Assembly (NCBI GenBank): GCA_965371785.1
Contig: CBDUZS010000015.1
Location: 1 to 45,665 of the forward strand
DNA from: CBDUZS01 sp965371785
Lineage (GTDB): Bacteria > Fermentibacterota > Fermentibacteria > Fermentibacterales > JCC-6
Direction of reading: 5' to 3'
DNA: 45,665 bases
Position 1 is the stretch's first letter. Every line of letters begins with the position of its first letter. The notes beneath the pieces were generated by a model. That model was not told the origin of the DNA. It saw only the letters and a list, made by a program, of their open reading frames with translations, and did not search any database. Position numbers and translations under genes: made by a program. Below are positions 25,796 through 34,552 of the stretch, piece after piece.

Positions 25796-27357
25796 GTGCT
25801 GTCTGAAGTGCTGTGAAATGGCGGTGTTACGACCTTCCCTAGTATCGACTGATAGAACATCAGCCTTCCGAGGCCGATTCCGTTCATGAATCCCTCTATC
25901 CTTCTCAACCCTGGTGCTTTGAAGGGTACAGCAAATTTCCTTTTCTCGATTACATCGAATCCAGATTCAGCCAACTCTTTACACAGGTTGGAAATATTGC
26001 TACTCCTGTGTACCGTTCCTTGCAAGAAACGCCCTGATAGCGAGCCCACTAGTATTCCGAACGGCGTCACTTCAACAAGAGAAAGGAAACCTCCGGGTTT
26101 CAATGTCCTGGAACACTCTGTCAGCATCGCACGAACATCCCAGACATGCTTGTAGGTTGACGTGCAGGTCACCACATCTACGCTATTGTGAGCGAGTGGT
26201 ATTGACTCGGTGTTGGCCTGAAGCAAAAGAACGTCATCATCTTTGTTCATAACACTGAAGCATTTCGAATCAACGTCCAGCCCGATAACAGTTCTGGGAT
26301 TCAGGTTTTGCATGATCCTCTCAAGCAAAGCACCATCTCGTGTGCCTATATCAAGGATCACCTTTCCAGTGATGTCTAGTTGTTTCAAGCATTTTTCCTG
26401 TGCCTTGCACCTTCGTCCAGTCAAGTAATCCGTGCCAATGTGATTCCTCTTGTGCAGGGATACGGATAGATGGTGATTATCGGAACTGCCAATGCCTCCT
26501 GACGTTTTCCTCTGTTCCTGCAGGCGCTCAACAATGTCTTCCAATGGCTGAAACTGGAATTCAGACAGGAGTCTTCTGAGCTTCCCAATGCATGATGACA
26601 GGTTTGCATAGTGTGTTAGCTTTGCTCTGAGATCGAAATCGATCCTTGGCTGACCTGGATCAATTTCCCATGGATGAATGTAGAACACACCAGATCGTCC
26701 CCTGTCCTCAAGCCATCTCAGGTTTGAACGAGTGAAAGAGTAAGGATAGATACGAAAGTATGCCCCGCCGGACACGGGGATCGACACTCTGGCGATTCTC
26801 CTGATAGAGATTGGTGCTAACCAGAGGCTGCCTTTTCTGGTGAGAACCTGCTGAATTTCATCTGGAAATCCCGGAATTCCATATCGCCAGTTTCTGACGG
26901 GGAAGATGCTGGAGTCAATTCGGAATCCCAGATCCACCAGCAAGTCGAGAATCCACAATGAGTCCATAGATATCGAGAAATAGGGGGCACGGTGTGAGAA
27001 CACATCAGAACCAGTAATGTCCTGAAGAAGGTTCTTTGTGTTGGACAGATCCCTTCTCAGAACTCCGGGGGCAATTCTATTGACGAAGTTGTGGAACCAG
27101 CCGTGGCATCCTATCCTGTGTCCATTCTCCAACACGGTCCTGACAAGATCCGGGTATTTCTCCGCAAGTTCACCCAGCCAGAAAAAGGTTCCTTTTGCTC
27201 CACTCTCATCCAGCAGCTGCAATAGCACATCCATCTGTCCACGAAGTCTGTTTTCACAACAATCTACAGACATTTCATCAACTGGTATTCCGGTGTGCCA
27301 ATCCTCCACATCGATAGTAAGTGCATGGATCCTGTTGGACGAACGTGTGTTCAGCAT
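25792..27357 (-). CDS. Polysaccharide deacetylase (XrtA/DUF3473 type) fused to SAM-dependent methyltransferase
   Basis: This 521-residue protein is given from ATG 27357; a TTG nine codons earlier is also open. The N-terminal half (about 10-285) is a NodB-fold deacetylase: ALTIDVEDWH, KGTFFWLGELAEKYP, HRIGCHGWFH metal His residues, SHRAPYFSI and YIHPWEIDPGQPRI. This is the DUF3473 variant found in exopolysaccharide loci. The C-terminal part (about 325-521) is a class I methyltransferase: VILDIGTRDGALLERI, VIGLDVDSKC, NSVDVVTCTSTYKHV and LKPGGFLSLVEV. The domains share one frame with a short linker. Expected roles are removing N-acetyl groups from a glycan and methylating a sugar or lipid-linked product. 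By eye, base composition and codon choice look more AT-rich than the neighbours, suggesting acquisition by transfer. Confidence 0.85.
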   Translation of the reverse strand: MLNTRSSNRIHALTIDVEDWHTGIPVDEMSVDCCENRLRGQMDVLLQLLDESGAKGTFFWLGELAEKYPDLVRTVLENGHRIGCHGWFHNFVNRIAPGVLRRDLSNTKNLLQDITGSDVFSHRAPYFSISMDSLWILDLLVDLGFRIDSSIFPVRNWRYGIPGFPDEIQQVLTRKGSLWLAPISIRRIARVSIPVSGGAYFRIYPYSFTRSNLRWLEDRGRSGVFYIHPWEIDPGQPRIDFDLRAKLTHYANLSSCIGKLRRLLSEFQFQPLEDIVERLQEQRKTSGGIGSSDNHHLSVSLHKRNHIGTDYLTGRRCKAQEKCLKQLDITGKVILDIGTRDGALLERIMQNLNPRTVIGLDVDSKCFSVMNKDDDVLLLQANTESIPLAHNSVDVVTCTSTYKHVWDVRAMLTECSRTLKPGGFLSLVEVTPFGILVGSLSGRFLQGTVHRSSNISNLCKELAESGFDVIEKRKFAVPFKAPGLRRIEGFMNGIGLGRLMFYQSILGKVVTPPFHSTSDST

Positions 27358-27706
27358 TCGGGACAACCTGATGATGCTTGCCAATATAAACTCGGATCAG
27401 GTTTGTACATGCGTATAATCTTGCATTCCCATTAAACGAAGCCTCAAGCCTTCGATATCATGCAGAAGAATGCTCATAATATACTGAATTGAGGAAACCT
27501 GCCTGCATCCGTTTAATGAGGGGGTGAAGGATCCCTTCCCCAACTCTTACTGCGGATCAGCCCATCACGAATCGCATGAGAGAGTTAATAGATTACATTA
27601 AACTCAGTCTGGTATACTTGTCAGGCTATTCAGATTTCCTATCCACTCCTCGAAGGGGTTCCAATACAAAATAAAAAAGGTGAGGCAATACCTCCCCCTT
27701 TCCGGT
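27358..27706. other. Gene-free interval of about 350 nt
   Basis: No coding frame is supported here. The stretch is AT-rich and should contain the promoter of the minus-strand deacetylase-methyltransferase gene at its left end and the terminator of the C25 peptidase gene at its right end. One 9-nt inverted pair (CATTAAACG near 27430 and CGTTTAATG near 27511) is present. I see no tRNA or known RNA motif. Confidence 0.6.
27673..27698 (-). terminator. Probable terminator of the C25 peptidase transcript
   Basis: On the minus strand, just after the stop of the peptidase gene, GGGAGG-TATTG-CCTCACC forms a short imperfect hairpin followed by six T residues and TATTTT. The stem is weak (four pairs, a mismatch, then two more), but its position and the T tract fit an intrinsic terminator. 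Confidence 0.55.
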
Positions 27707-30205
27707 TCACCTCAGAACCGTCATCCTGCCTGTCCAGCTGTTCTGCCCGGAAGAGATTCGTACCATGTAGATGCCCGAAGGCATGGAGGTGCACTGTATC
27801 GAGAGAGGTTCACCTGACCAGTCGGCGTAACCGGAAGCGGTTACAATCCTTCCCGACAGATCGAAGACGGAGAGCTCCACGGGAATCGTTCCCTGCACCT
27901 GCATCAGTGGTACGAGGACTGCAACGGCTCCGACAGGATTCTCGGAGAGGCGGAATCCGAAGGGCTGTATGACCGGAGAAGATCCTGTTCCGAGACCGCC
28001 TTCGAGAGCGATGTAGATGTCCCAGTTGCCGGTTCCACCGGTTGTTCCCGCCCAGGTGGCAGTCCCTTCGCAGAGAGCGGGCAACCATGCCGGCCCCTCA
28101 GGGTCCACGAGCTGCGCCGGCGGATCCCATCCCGATGCCGTGAGTGTGCTCTGCCATATTTCTGCATCCGAACCGTTACCGTTCTGCCAGGCTACGATCA
28201 ACGCTCCCGTCGGTGACGTTCCGATCGATGGTGCAAACGCATGTCCCGTTGCTGAGGAGTAGAGTGTCGCTTCTGCTCCCCAATCGTTTCCTTCGAAAAT
28301 TCTTGTCCTGATCGAGGAGCCTTCGGTGTCATCCTGCCATGCGATTAAAACGGTGTTTCCTATGGAGGCAAGACAGGGTGTCCGGCAGAATGAGCCCGAG
28401 GAGAGTTCCACCGGTTCTTCGAATCCGTTTTCGTCTCCCCGTGTCCACATTATCCGTTCACCCTCAGGTGTGCCTTCAACCCATGCGGCATGCACCTGGC
28501 CTGCGGGTGATGCACATGCCGTGGGCGAGAAATTGCATGAGCCTGCGGAGGTCAGGTACGTCTCGGGAAAGGAGCCGTCGAGGGCTCTCACCATGACGTC
28601 GCCCTCGCCCCTTCGCCAGACCTGCCAGATGAGCCACATCCTGTCCGTGAAGGCAAGGTTCGGATCCACATCGTAGCCATCCCCGTTTGCCGCCGTACTT
28701 ATTGAATTGAGTTCGGCTCCGGTGGCGACCCGAATCCTGTATCCGTAGGAGTTGATGTCGAAATCCGCCCATGCCAGCCAGGGAGTCCCGCTGTCGTCCA
28801 TTGTGAGAAATGGTGTCACGTCCCAGTACTCGTCGGTATCGACCGCGTACACGGAGCTCCAGCTGTCGCCATCCCAAGCTCTTGCGGCGATGTCCAGCCT
28901 GCCATTCTGGCCCGTTGTCCATGCGACCCACGTCATTCCGCCACCCTTTGCTACGGTCGGGTAGCAATCCGAATGGCTGCTGGTGCTGACACAGGTGTAG
29001 TCGGTGTACGAGGTTCTACCCGAGCTTCCTGCAGGGCTGGAGCAAAGCTCTCTTGCTGACAGTGGAACAAGGGTCGGGTCACCCAGTATCACGCAGCCGT
29101 AGTGCCAGTCAGGATCGTATATGCCCACGTTCGTGAACCACATTCTGAACGCTTCACCCGGGATATCTCCAGCACCCATGGGTGTGTAGAGCTCACCGAA
29201 TTCGAGAAGCGCGCCGGTCTTGGTGGAACCGAATGCGAGAAGCCCGTATCCTGGGCCGAAGAGGTACCAGTTACCCAGGCAATTCGGTTCGGTCCATCTG
29301 CAGTTGGAGCAGGCAAACAGCTGAACGAAGACGGTATGTGGCGCTATGCCCGCGATCTCGGGAGCCATTACAGTGCCGCCGTAACCACCGGGAATCTTGA
29401 ACGTATGCCCCCAGGGAGAGGAATGGGACATCAGATGGATGAACTCGTAGCCCGTCTCTAGCCTGAACCGGTAGTCATCCGCTGTTGTGACCGGATCGTT
29501 GTTGACAACCGTGAGGTCGGTGTAGATAGCATCGAGACCGCACTCAGCGTAGAAGTAGCTCCAGTCATCGTCTACGAATGTCAGTGCTCTGCCCGGGGCG
29601 GGCAGGGCGCCGGTTCTGTAGAGGTGATTCTTCATGAAGTAATCCCTGAGCATGAAGATCTCATTACCGAATTCCATCGCGTGGGCATCTATTCTGCCGG
29701 TCCAGATCTCCGGAGCTCTGTTGCCGGTGTGTGAATCGTATTTCCCGTCACCGTCACCATCAATCCAGACACCATCCAGGTCCATCAGGAAGAGATCGAT
29801 GGGGAATTCCTCGTGAGTAGCATCCCATGTGTCTTCATACCAGGCTCTCGGGAGATTGCCGATGAGGATAGCGCCATCCAGCCCGGGTTCCGTCTGAAGG
29901 ATGTTTCTCAGATCTTCGACCGTGCCGCCGGTCATAGTGAGCTGTACTACGTCGTATCCCTCGGCAGTGAGATCGGTTGTCAACTGATTTAATTCCGGCG
30001 CAAGTGCCGTCTCGAGTCCCGAAGCAACCACGACGAGAATGTGTTCCCCTGCTCTGCAGGGGAGTTGAAGACCTGATGGCTCGAACCCGGCAGGCAGGTC
30101 TCTCAGTGGAGAGGGTTCCACCTCGGACATGGGTCTCTGTTCTGAGCCTGTGGGCACGTGAACCGCCTGTACGAGCAGTAACGAAATCGCGAATGGAACC
30201 AGCAC
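27707..30205 (-). CDS. C25 (gingipain-like) cysteine peptidase with beta-propeller and T9SS sorting tail
   Basis: This is an 832-residue product. Start GTG 30205 is chosen because GGAGG lies five bases upstream; an in-frame GTG at 30217 sits before that site. A signal peptide is followed by a caspase-like C25 fold: AILIGNLPRAWYE, the acidic loop DGDGDGKYD, PEIWTGRID, then the His motif HLMSHSSPWGH (about 257-267) and FACSNCRW (Cys299/Cys302), the expected catalytic pair. Residues about 400-740 repeat WVAWT, WLAW and LIAWQ strands typical of a BNR-type beta propeller. The end (LSENPVGA, VFDLSGRIV, PSGIYMVRIS) is a T9SS sorting domain. It is therefore a secreted substrate rather than the PorU sortase. 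It probably acts as a surface protease. Confidence 0.87.
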   Translation of the reverse strand: MLVPFAISLLLVQAVHVPTGSEQRPMSEVEPSPLRDLPAGFEPSGLQLPCRAGEHILVVVASGLETALAPELNQLTTDLTAEGYDVVQLTMTGGTVEDLRNILQTEPGLDGAILIGNLPRAWYEDTWDATHEEFPIDLFLMDLDGVWIDGDGDGKYDSHTGNRAPEIWTGRIDAHAMEFGNEIFMLRDYFMKNHLYRTGALPAPGRALTFVDDDWSYFYAECGLDAIYTDLTVVNNDPVTTADDYRFRLETGYEFIHLMSHSSPWGHTFKIPGGYGGTVMAPEIAGIAPHTVFVQLFACSNCRWTEPNCLGNWYLFGPGYGLLAFGSTKTGALLEFGELYTPMGAGDIPGEAFRMWFTNVGIYDPDWHYGCVILGDPTLVPLSARELCSSPAGSSGRTSYTDYTCVSTSSHSDCYPTVAKGGGMTWVAWTTGQNGRLDIAARAWDGDSWSSVYAVDTDEYWDVTPFLTMDDSGTPWLAWADFDINSYGYRIRVATGAELNSISTAANGDGYDVDPNLAFTDRMWLIWQVWRRGEGDVMVRALDGSFPETYLTSAGSCNFSPTACASPAGQVHAAWVEGTPEGERIMWTRGDENGFEEPVELSSGSFCRTPCLASIGNTVLIAWQDDTEGSSIRTRIFEGNDWGAEATLYSSATGHAFAPSIGTSPTGALIVAWQNGNGSDAEIWQSTLTASGWDPPAQLVDPEGPAWLPALCEGTATWAGTTGGTGNWDIYIALEGGLGTGSSPVIQPFGFRLSENPVGAVAVLVPLMQVQGTIPVELSVFDLSGRIVTASGYADWSGEPLSIQCTSMPSGIYMVRISSGQNSWTGRMTVLR

Positions 30206-30245
30206 GGCAACCTCCACTACGTCGGAGTGCAGTTATCTGTCCGAT

Positions 30246-31808
30246 TCACTGACTGCTGCAAGAATCCTGCTCGGTCAGTTCAATTGCCGAGCAGACATGG
30301 TCGTCCTCTCCCCAGACCATATCCGCATCCGGGTCTGCTCTGCCCTCGAAGATCACGCATTCGATATCGAGGAATCTGGCAAGGTTCAGGGCACTGTCGG
30401 ATGGCCACGTGTTGAGGATTCGAGCCCTGTTCAGGTATCCCTGCGGCAGGCTTGTACTGTAACCATTGAACATCGGTGTATGGTGAAGTGTGGATCCGTA
30501 GAGCCTCCTGCACTCCGGTTCCGGCCGGGAGAGACTTGGTTCGACGGGAAGGAACAGGATCCTGCCGTAATTCCGTGTCGCGAGCCAGTGATGCCACGGG
30601 GATATCTCAACCCGTGTCAGCTCGATTGGACCCGGGTACACTTCTATCAGCGCAAGTGTTATGCCGGCAGCTGCGAGCCATGTTTTCCTGCCGAACATTT
30701 TTCCCGCTGCGATCACAACGGGAAGCAGGAAGAGGAATGCAGCTCTTGCCGGTAGTCTTATCGACCCAATTCCCGGGAGCCATCCGAGGAACCGGAAAGG
30801 AGCCGCTGAAAGCTCTTTTTTCCAGAACACCAGAGTCGGCCCAAGACAGAACAGGATGAAGAACAGGAAGAGGACAAGCAGATAATATCCACCCGGGAGT
30901 TTATCGGCGCGCTTCTTCGTGACCAGCCATACCAGTGCTCCGAGCACCACGGTAATTCCCGGCCAGAGGGCAGCCTCTCCCAGTAGCCAGGGTTGTCTGA
31001 AGTCACTGAGGAGTATGCTGTTGTGCCAGGGGGAAACGTAAGCGGCAACATCCGTTGATGTGACTGAATCCATGATCCAGCTCTCGGCGTTGGCTATGTG
31101 TCCGAGTAGAAGTGGAAGCAGCAGCACGTTCCCCAGCACTATCCAGCCCAGGAGCGGAGGAGCCTTCCTTCGGGATGAGCCGGCAAGGCACCAGGCAAGC
31201 ATGATGAACAGGGCAAGATCGAGGAAATACCAGTAGTACAGCGATGCGGCACCCTGCAGCAGGATCAGCAGAGAGACGGAAAAGCCGCTGCGTTCTCCCC
31301 GAACGTAGCCGAGAGCCTGCCTGATACACAACACTGTAATTCCGGCGGACATCAGCTGAAGGTGCCACATGTGGCCCTGGAAGAAAGGCAGGAACATGAA
31401 GCTCATTCCCGCGAACCAGCTTCCAGCCTCCGTAAGCCCGAGATCCCTTGCCAGGAGATGCGTTGCGAAGCCTGCGAAGCCGAGAAATATCACGAAGAGA
31501 ATGTTGTGTATCCTCAGTGGATCAACACCCATTGCATGGAGGGGAACGGCGAGAACGGACTGTGTCAGGAGGAGGTCGCTTCGACCGGCACCGTCGGTGA
31601 ATCCCTGGAACACCGGAGGTTCGAGAGGATTCTGCAGATGGGTTGCCGCATGGCTGTTCCAGTCGAGGAGCCAGCTGTTGAACAGCGTGTCAACGGAGTC
31701 GTAGGCATTTCCGCTGAAAAGCAATGGGAAGGTGAGAATTGCCGCTCCAACGAGGTACAGGAGATAGGGCAGGGCTAGCTTTCGCCCGGCTGTCATGCTT
31801 TCCGGCAT
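30246..31808 (-). CDS. Polytopic membrane protein, GT-C-like glycosyltransferase candidate
   Basis: This 520-residue protein has about ten to twelve hydrophobic helices and a hydrophilic C-terminal 130 residues. The N-terminal pattern (a first helix, then an extracytoplasmic loop GNAYDSVDTLFNSWLLDWNSHA with acidic residues) and the loop SIRLPARAAFLFLLPVV resemble GT-C-fold lipid-linked sugar transferases and the YfhO group; no catalytic residue can be proven. The C-terminal segment (RILFLPVEPS, NGYSTSLPQGY, LNLARFLDIECVIF) is typical of large bacterial membrane mannosyltransferase-like proteins of unknown function. The start is supported by GGGGG six bases upstream of ATG. It begins 13 nt after proS ends and is followed 40 nt later by the C25 gene, so all three may be co-transcribed. 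Confidence 0.75.
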   Translation of the reverse strand: MPESMTAGRKLALPYLLYLVGAAILTFPLLFSGNAYDSVDTLFNSWLLDWNSHAATHLQNPLEPPVFQGFTDGAGRSDLLLTQSVLAVPLHAMGVDPLRIHNILFVIFLGFAGFATHLLARDLGLTEAGSWFAGMSFMFLPFFQGHMWHLQLMSAGITVLCIRQALGYVRGERSGFSVSLLILLQGAASLYYWYFLDLALFIMLAWCLAGSSRRKAPPLLGWIVLGNVLLLPLLLGHIANAESWIMDSVTSTDVAAYVSPWHNSILLSDFRQPWLLGEAALWPGITVVLGALVWLVTKKRADKLPGGYYLLVLFLFFILFCLGPTLVFWKKELSAAPFRFLGWLPGIGSIRLPARAAFLFLLPVVIAAGKMFGRKTWLAAAGITLALIEVYPGPIELTRVEISPWHHWLATRNYGRILFLPVEPSLSRPEPECRRLYGSTLHHTPMFNGYSTSLPQGYLNRARILNTWPSDSALNLARFLDIECVIFEGRADPDADMVWGEDDHVCSAIELTEQDSCSSQ

Positions 31809-31821
31809 ACCATTCCCCCCG

Positions 31822-33264
31822 TCAGTAAGCCCTTGCGATAATGACTCTTGTAGATGTCTTCCGTCCCGTCATGAAACAGTGTCCGGTCTCATCAGATTGT
31901 TCCAGGGGAATGCATCTGATAGTTGCCTTCGTTTCCGATTGCATCCTTTCCTCGTCTTCTGAAGATCCATCCCACCAGACCGAGTAGAAGCCCTGCCGTT
32001 CATCGAAGACCTGCTTGAATTCATCATACGAGTCGACCGTATAGGTGCGTTCATCTCTTTTCCTGGTCGCATCATCCAGCAGCTCTCCCTGTATTCTGTC
32101 GAGGATGCCTGGCACTTCATCGGCAATGGTACCGAGACTCAGGGTGAACTTACCCTCTTTGCCGGGATCATTCCTTGGGCTGGCCGTCGCGTTATTTTCC
32201 CTGATGTCTCTGGGACCTATCTCCAGGCGAAGGGGCACTCCCCGAACCTCCCAGTGATTGAACCTGAACCCCGGACTCAGTTCCCAGCGATCGTCCAGCT
32301 CGATCCGTACGTTTCTTTTCTCGAGCTCATCCCGGATTCTGCAGCATGTTTCGAGAACGAGAGATCTGTCCTGTTCGTTCCTGGCTATCGGTACGATCAC
32401 AACCTGAATCGGAGCCAGCCTTGGCGGAAGTCTGAGGCCGTTCTCGTCCCCATGGACCATGATCACTCCTCCAATAAGGCGTGTCGAGACGCCCCAGCTC
32501 GTCTGGTGGACGTATTGCTGGGTGTTGTTCTCGTCCAGGTATTTCGTATCGAATGCTTTTGCGAAGTTCGTTCCGAGGTAGTGAGTCGTGCCGCTCTGCA
32601 GTGCCCATCCATTGCCCATCATGGCTTCTATTGTGTAGCTGGCCACCGCTCCCGCGAACTTCTCTCTCTCCGATTTTCTGCCTGCTATGACGGGAATCGC
32701 GGCATCGTTGACAGCGAAGTCGGTGTAGACATCGAGTATCCGCAAAGTTTCCTCTCGGGCTTCCTCCTCGTTCGCATGAGCCGTGTGACCTTCCTGCCAC
32801 AGAAACTCGGTTGTGCGGAGGAATGGCCTGGGTCTGAGTTCCCATCTGACAACGTTTGCCCACTGGTTGAGGAGCATGGGAAGATCCCTGTAGCTGTTGA
32901 TCCACTTGCTGAACATGTGGTTGACGATCGTCTCCGATGTCGGCCTTATCACAAGGCGTTCCTCGAGCTGCTTTCCACCGGCGTGTGTTACGATGGCAAG
33001 CTCGGGCGAGAACCCCTCGATATGTTCCGCCTCCCTGGAAATGAAACTTTCTGGAATGAGTAGAGGGAAGTATGCGTTCTGATGACCGGTTTCCTTGAAC
33101 CTCCTGTCCAGTCCGCTTTTGATGTTTTCCCAGAGTGAATAGCCGTATGGCCTTATGACCATACAACCACGGACGGGTGCAGGATCGGAGAGTTGTGCTT
33201 CACGGATTACATCGAGATACCATCGGGAGTAATCCGTATCAGGACTCGTGATGTTCTTTGCCAT
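31822..33264 (-). CDS. proS: Prolyl-tRNA synthetase, archaeal/eukaryotic-like type
   Basis: This 480-residue enzyme charges tRNA-Pro with proline in the cytoplasm. The start at ATG 33264 follows AGGAAGAG, giving MAKNITSPDTDYSRWYLDVI; in-frame sequence upstream is non-coding. Class II motifs are visible: motif 1 region (GCMVIRPYGYSLWENIK), motif 2 (LPMLLNQWANVVRWELRPR...LRTTEFLWQEGHTAH) and motif 3 (TRLIGGVIMVHGDENGLRLPPRLAP). The anticodon-binding domain is around 285-390. The protein lacks the INS editing insertion of the long bacterial form, and its RAY C-terminus with nearby Cys residues fits the short ProS type 3. It is transcribed divergently from the PAP2/panB operon. Confidence 0.95.
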   Translation of the reverse strand: MAKNITSPDTDYSRWYLDVIREAQLSDPAPVRGCMVIRPYGYSLWENIKSGLDRRFKETGHQNAYFPLLIPESFISREAEHIEGFSPELAIVTHAGGKQLEERLVIRPTSETIVNHMFSKWINSYRDLPMLLNQWANVVRWELRPRPFLRTTEFLWQEGHTAHANEEEAREETLRILDVYTDFAVNDAAIPVIAGRKSEREKFAGAVASYTIEAMMGNGWALQSGTTHYLGTNFAKAFDTKYLDENNTQQYVHQTSWGVSTRLIGGVIMVHGDENGLRLPPRLAPIQVVIVPIARNEQDRSLVLETCCRIRDELEKRNVRIELDDRWELSPGFRFNHWEVRGVPLRLEIGPRDIRENNATASPRNDPGKEGKFTLSLGTIADEVPGILDRIQGELLDDATRKRDERTYTVDSYDEFKQVFDERQGFYSVWWDGSSEDEERMQSETKATIRCIPLEQSDETGHCFMTGRKTSTRVIIARAY

Positions 33265-33592
33265 GCTTCTCTTCCTGTTGAGCCGCTTCGGGAAAGACTG
33301 CTTCAGCGCAGTGGGTGACCGAATGAAAACTAACCTTCCATCCATTTCCCATGCAAGGGGCATTTGACAGATGAACGAGTGTGATGCTAATATTGTTGCA
33401 TCGGGGGCCATCATCTTTGAGAGTGCGATAGAATACCGATGAAGGCATCGCCCTGATGTTGCGCTTATGCCGTGACCCTGCTTCGTGCAGGTAGCAGATG
33501 CAAGATGCAGCAGGCCGTGTAGGTCCTTTAGCCCTGTGAATGTGAACATTCGTCAGGGAATGGCCCCCACTTCTTCTTTCAGGAGCAATCCA
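33265..33592. other. Divergent proS / PAP2-panB control region
   Basis: About 330 nt without a supported gene. Plus-strand reading gives TTGACA and TAATAT boxes (listed separately) and a long leader of roughly 190 nt before the PAP2 gene. The leader contains a small hairpin CCTGC-TTCGT-GCAGG near 33478-33492. The minus-strand proS promoter must also lie here but I could not place it. I do not recognise a T-box or riboswitch. Confidence 0.5.
33364..33393 (+). promoter_or_regulatory. Sigma-70-type promoter for the PAP2-panB-pur operon
   Basis: TTGACA (33364-33369) and TAATAT (33388-33393) are separated by 18 nt. The -35 box is a perfect consensus and the -10 matches four of six positions. It is oriented toward the six-gene plus-strand operon. 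Confidence 0.55.
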
Positions 33593-34522
33593 TTGAACTC
33601 GTTGCGCCCGGGGGAGCAAGTGGTAGACCTTAACCCATCCAGGCTTTTCTCTTCGATCCGTGACAGAAATTACCGGCTGATTCTGATCATCGCCGCAGTT
33701 TACACGGTAATCCTGACGCTCACACCCCTGATCAGACTGGTACCAAAGATCCCCGTACCGCTATTCTCGTTCGTGATCATTTACGCGCTCTACAGGTTGA
33801 AGCGACTTCCCGAATCCATCCGGCAATGGCTGTTCTACGCATTCCTCGTTTTTTCCTACTGGGGGCTTCAGTTCGTTGTAACCTCTTACGCATGGAAATT
33901 CCATGGCGCAGGCATTCTTCAATTCGAGACACAGGTTTTCGGGAGCCTTCCCACCGTCTGGCTTCAGGAGCACCTTCATGGGGATGGCCTGCTCTCATGG
34001 TACGACTACGTTTTCGCAGTCTTTCACTCGGTTCTCTTCTTCGTTCCGATTCTCACATCGCTTGCGCTGCTCATCTGGCGGGGCTCAGAACGCATGAAGA
34101 GGGCTACGGTTGCTTTCACTCTCGTGTCTCTTGCCGGATACGCTACATACGTTCTCTTTCCTCTGACACCTCCCTGGATGGAGTCGATCGAGGGCGGTGC
34201 TCCGGAAATGAAAAGGGTGGTCTTCAACGCCCTGAACGAAATGACGTTTGACGGGCTTACCGGGGCATTCAGCCCGGCACCGCGGGGTGCCATGCCCTCG
34301 ATGCACACGGGTGTTCCCGTTCTCATGCTCATGATCGTAATAAAGGAGTTCGGTTGGAAAACACTCTGGATTGCCTTGCCGGTTCTGATTATCATCTTCG
34401 AGATAGTATACGGCGCTGAGCACTACGTTATCGACATTCTTGCAGGTATCATCTATGCCGTTGCCTGTTTCATCGCGGTATACGGTTGGCTGATAAGAGA
34501 CAGCAGGCTGAAGACCCCTTAA
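33593..34522 (+). CDS. PAP2-superfamily membrane phosphatase/phosphotransferase (Aur1/Ipt1-like)
   Basis: This is a roughly 309-residue membrane protein with about six helices. The start is set at TTG 33593 because AGGAG lies seven bases upstream; ATG 33560 is in frame but has no spacer to its purine run. Family motifs are MPSMHTG (C2) and YGAEHYVIDILAG (C3, His and Asp), typical of PAP2-type enzymes that act like inositol-phosphorylceramide synthase rather than classic PSGH phosphatases. It also has an ELQFETQVFG-type N-terminal loop (GILQFETQVFGSLP). The enzyme probably transfers or removes a phospholipid head group at the membrane. It opens the operon, ending 30 nt before panB. Substrate is unknown. 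Confidence 0.8.
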   Translation: MNSLRPGEQVVDLNPSRLFSSIRDRNYRLILIIAAVYTVILTLTPLIRLVPKIPVPLFSFVIIYALYRLKRLPESIRQWLFYAFLVFSYWGLQFVVTSYAWKFHGAGILQFETQVFGSLPTVWLQEHLHGDGLLSWYDYVFAVFHSVLFFVPILTSLALLIWRGSERMKRATVAFTLVSLAGYATYVLFPLTPPWMESIEGGAPEMKRVVFNALNEMTFDGLTGAFSPAPRGAMPSMHTGVPVLMLMIVIKEFGWKTLWIALPVLIIIFEIVYGAEHYVIDILAGIIYAVACFIAVYGWLIRDSRLKTP

Positions 34523-34552
34523 TCACACTTCCGCACAACCAGGAGATTGGAC

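Noticed and set aside
27430..27519. CATTAAACG/CGTTTAATG inverted pair in the gene-free interval
   Set aside because: Only nine bases match over about 70 nt of separation, which is easily due to chance in AT-rich DNA.
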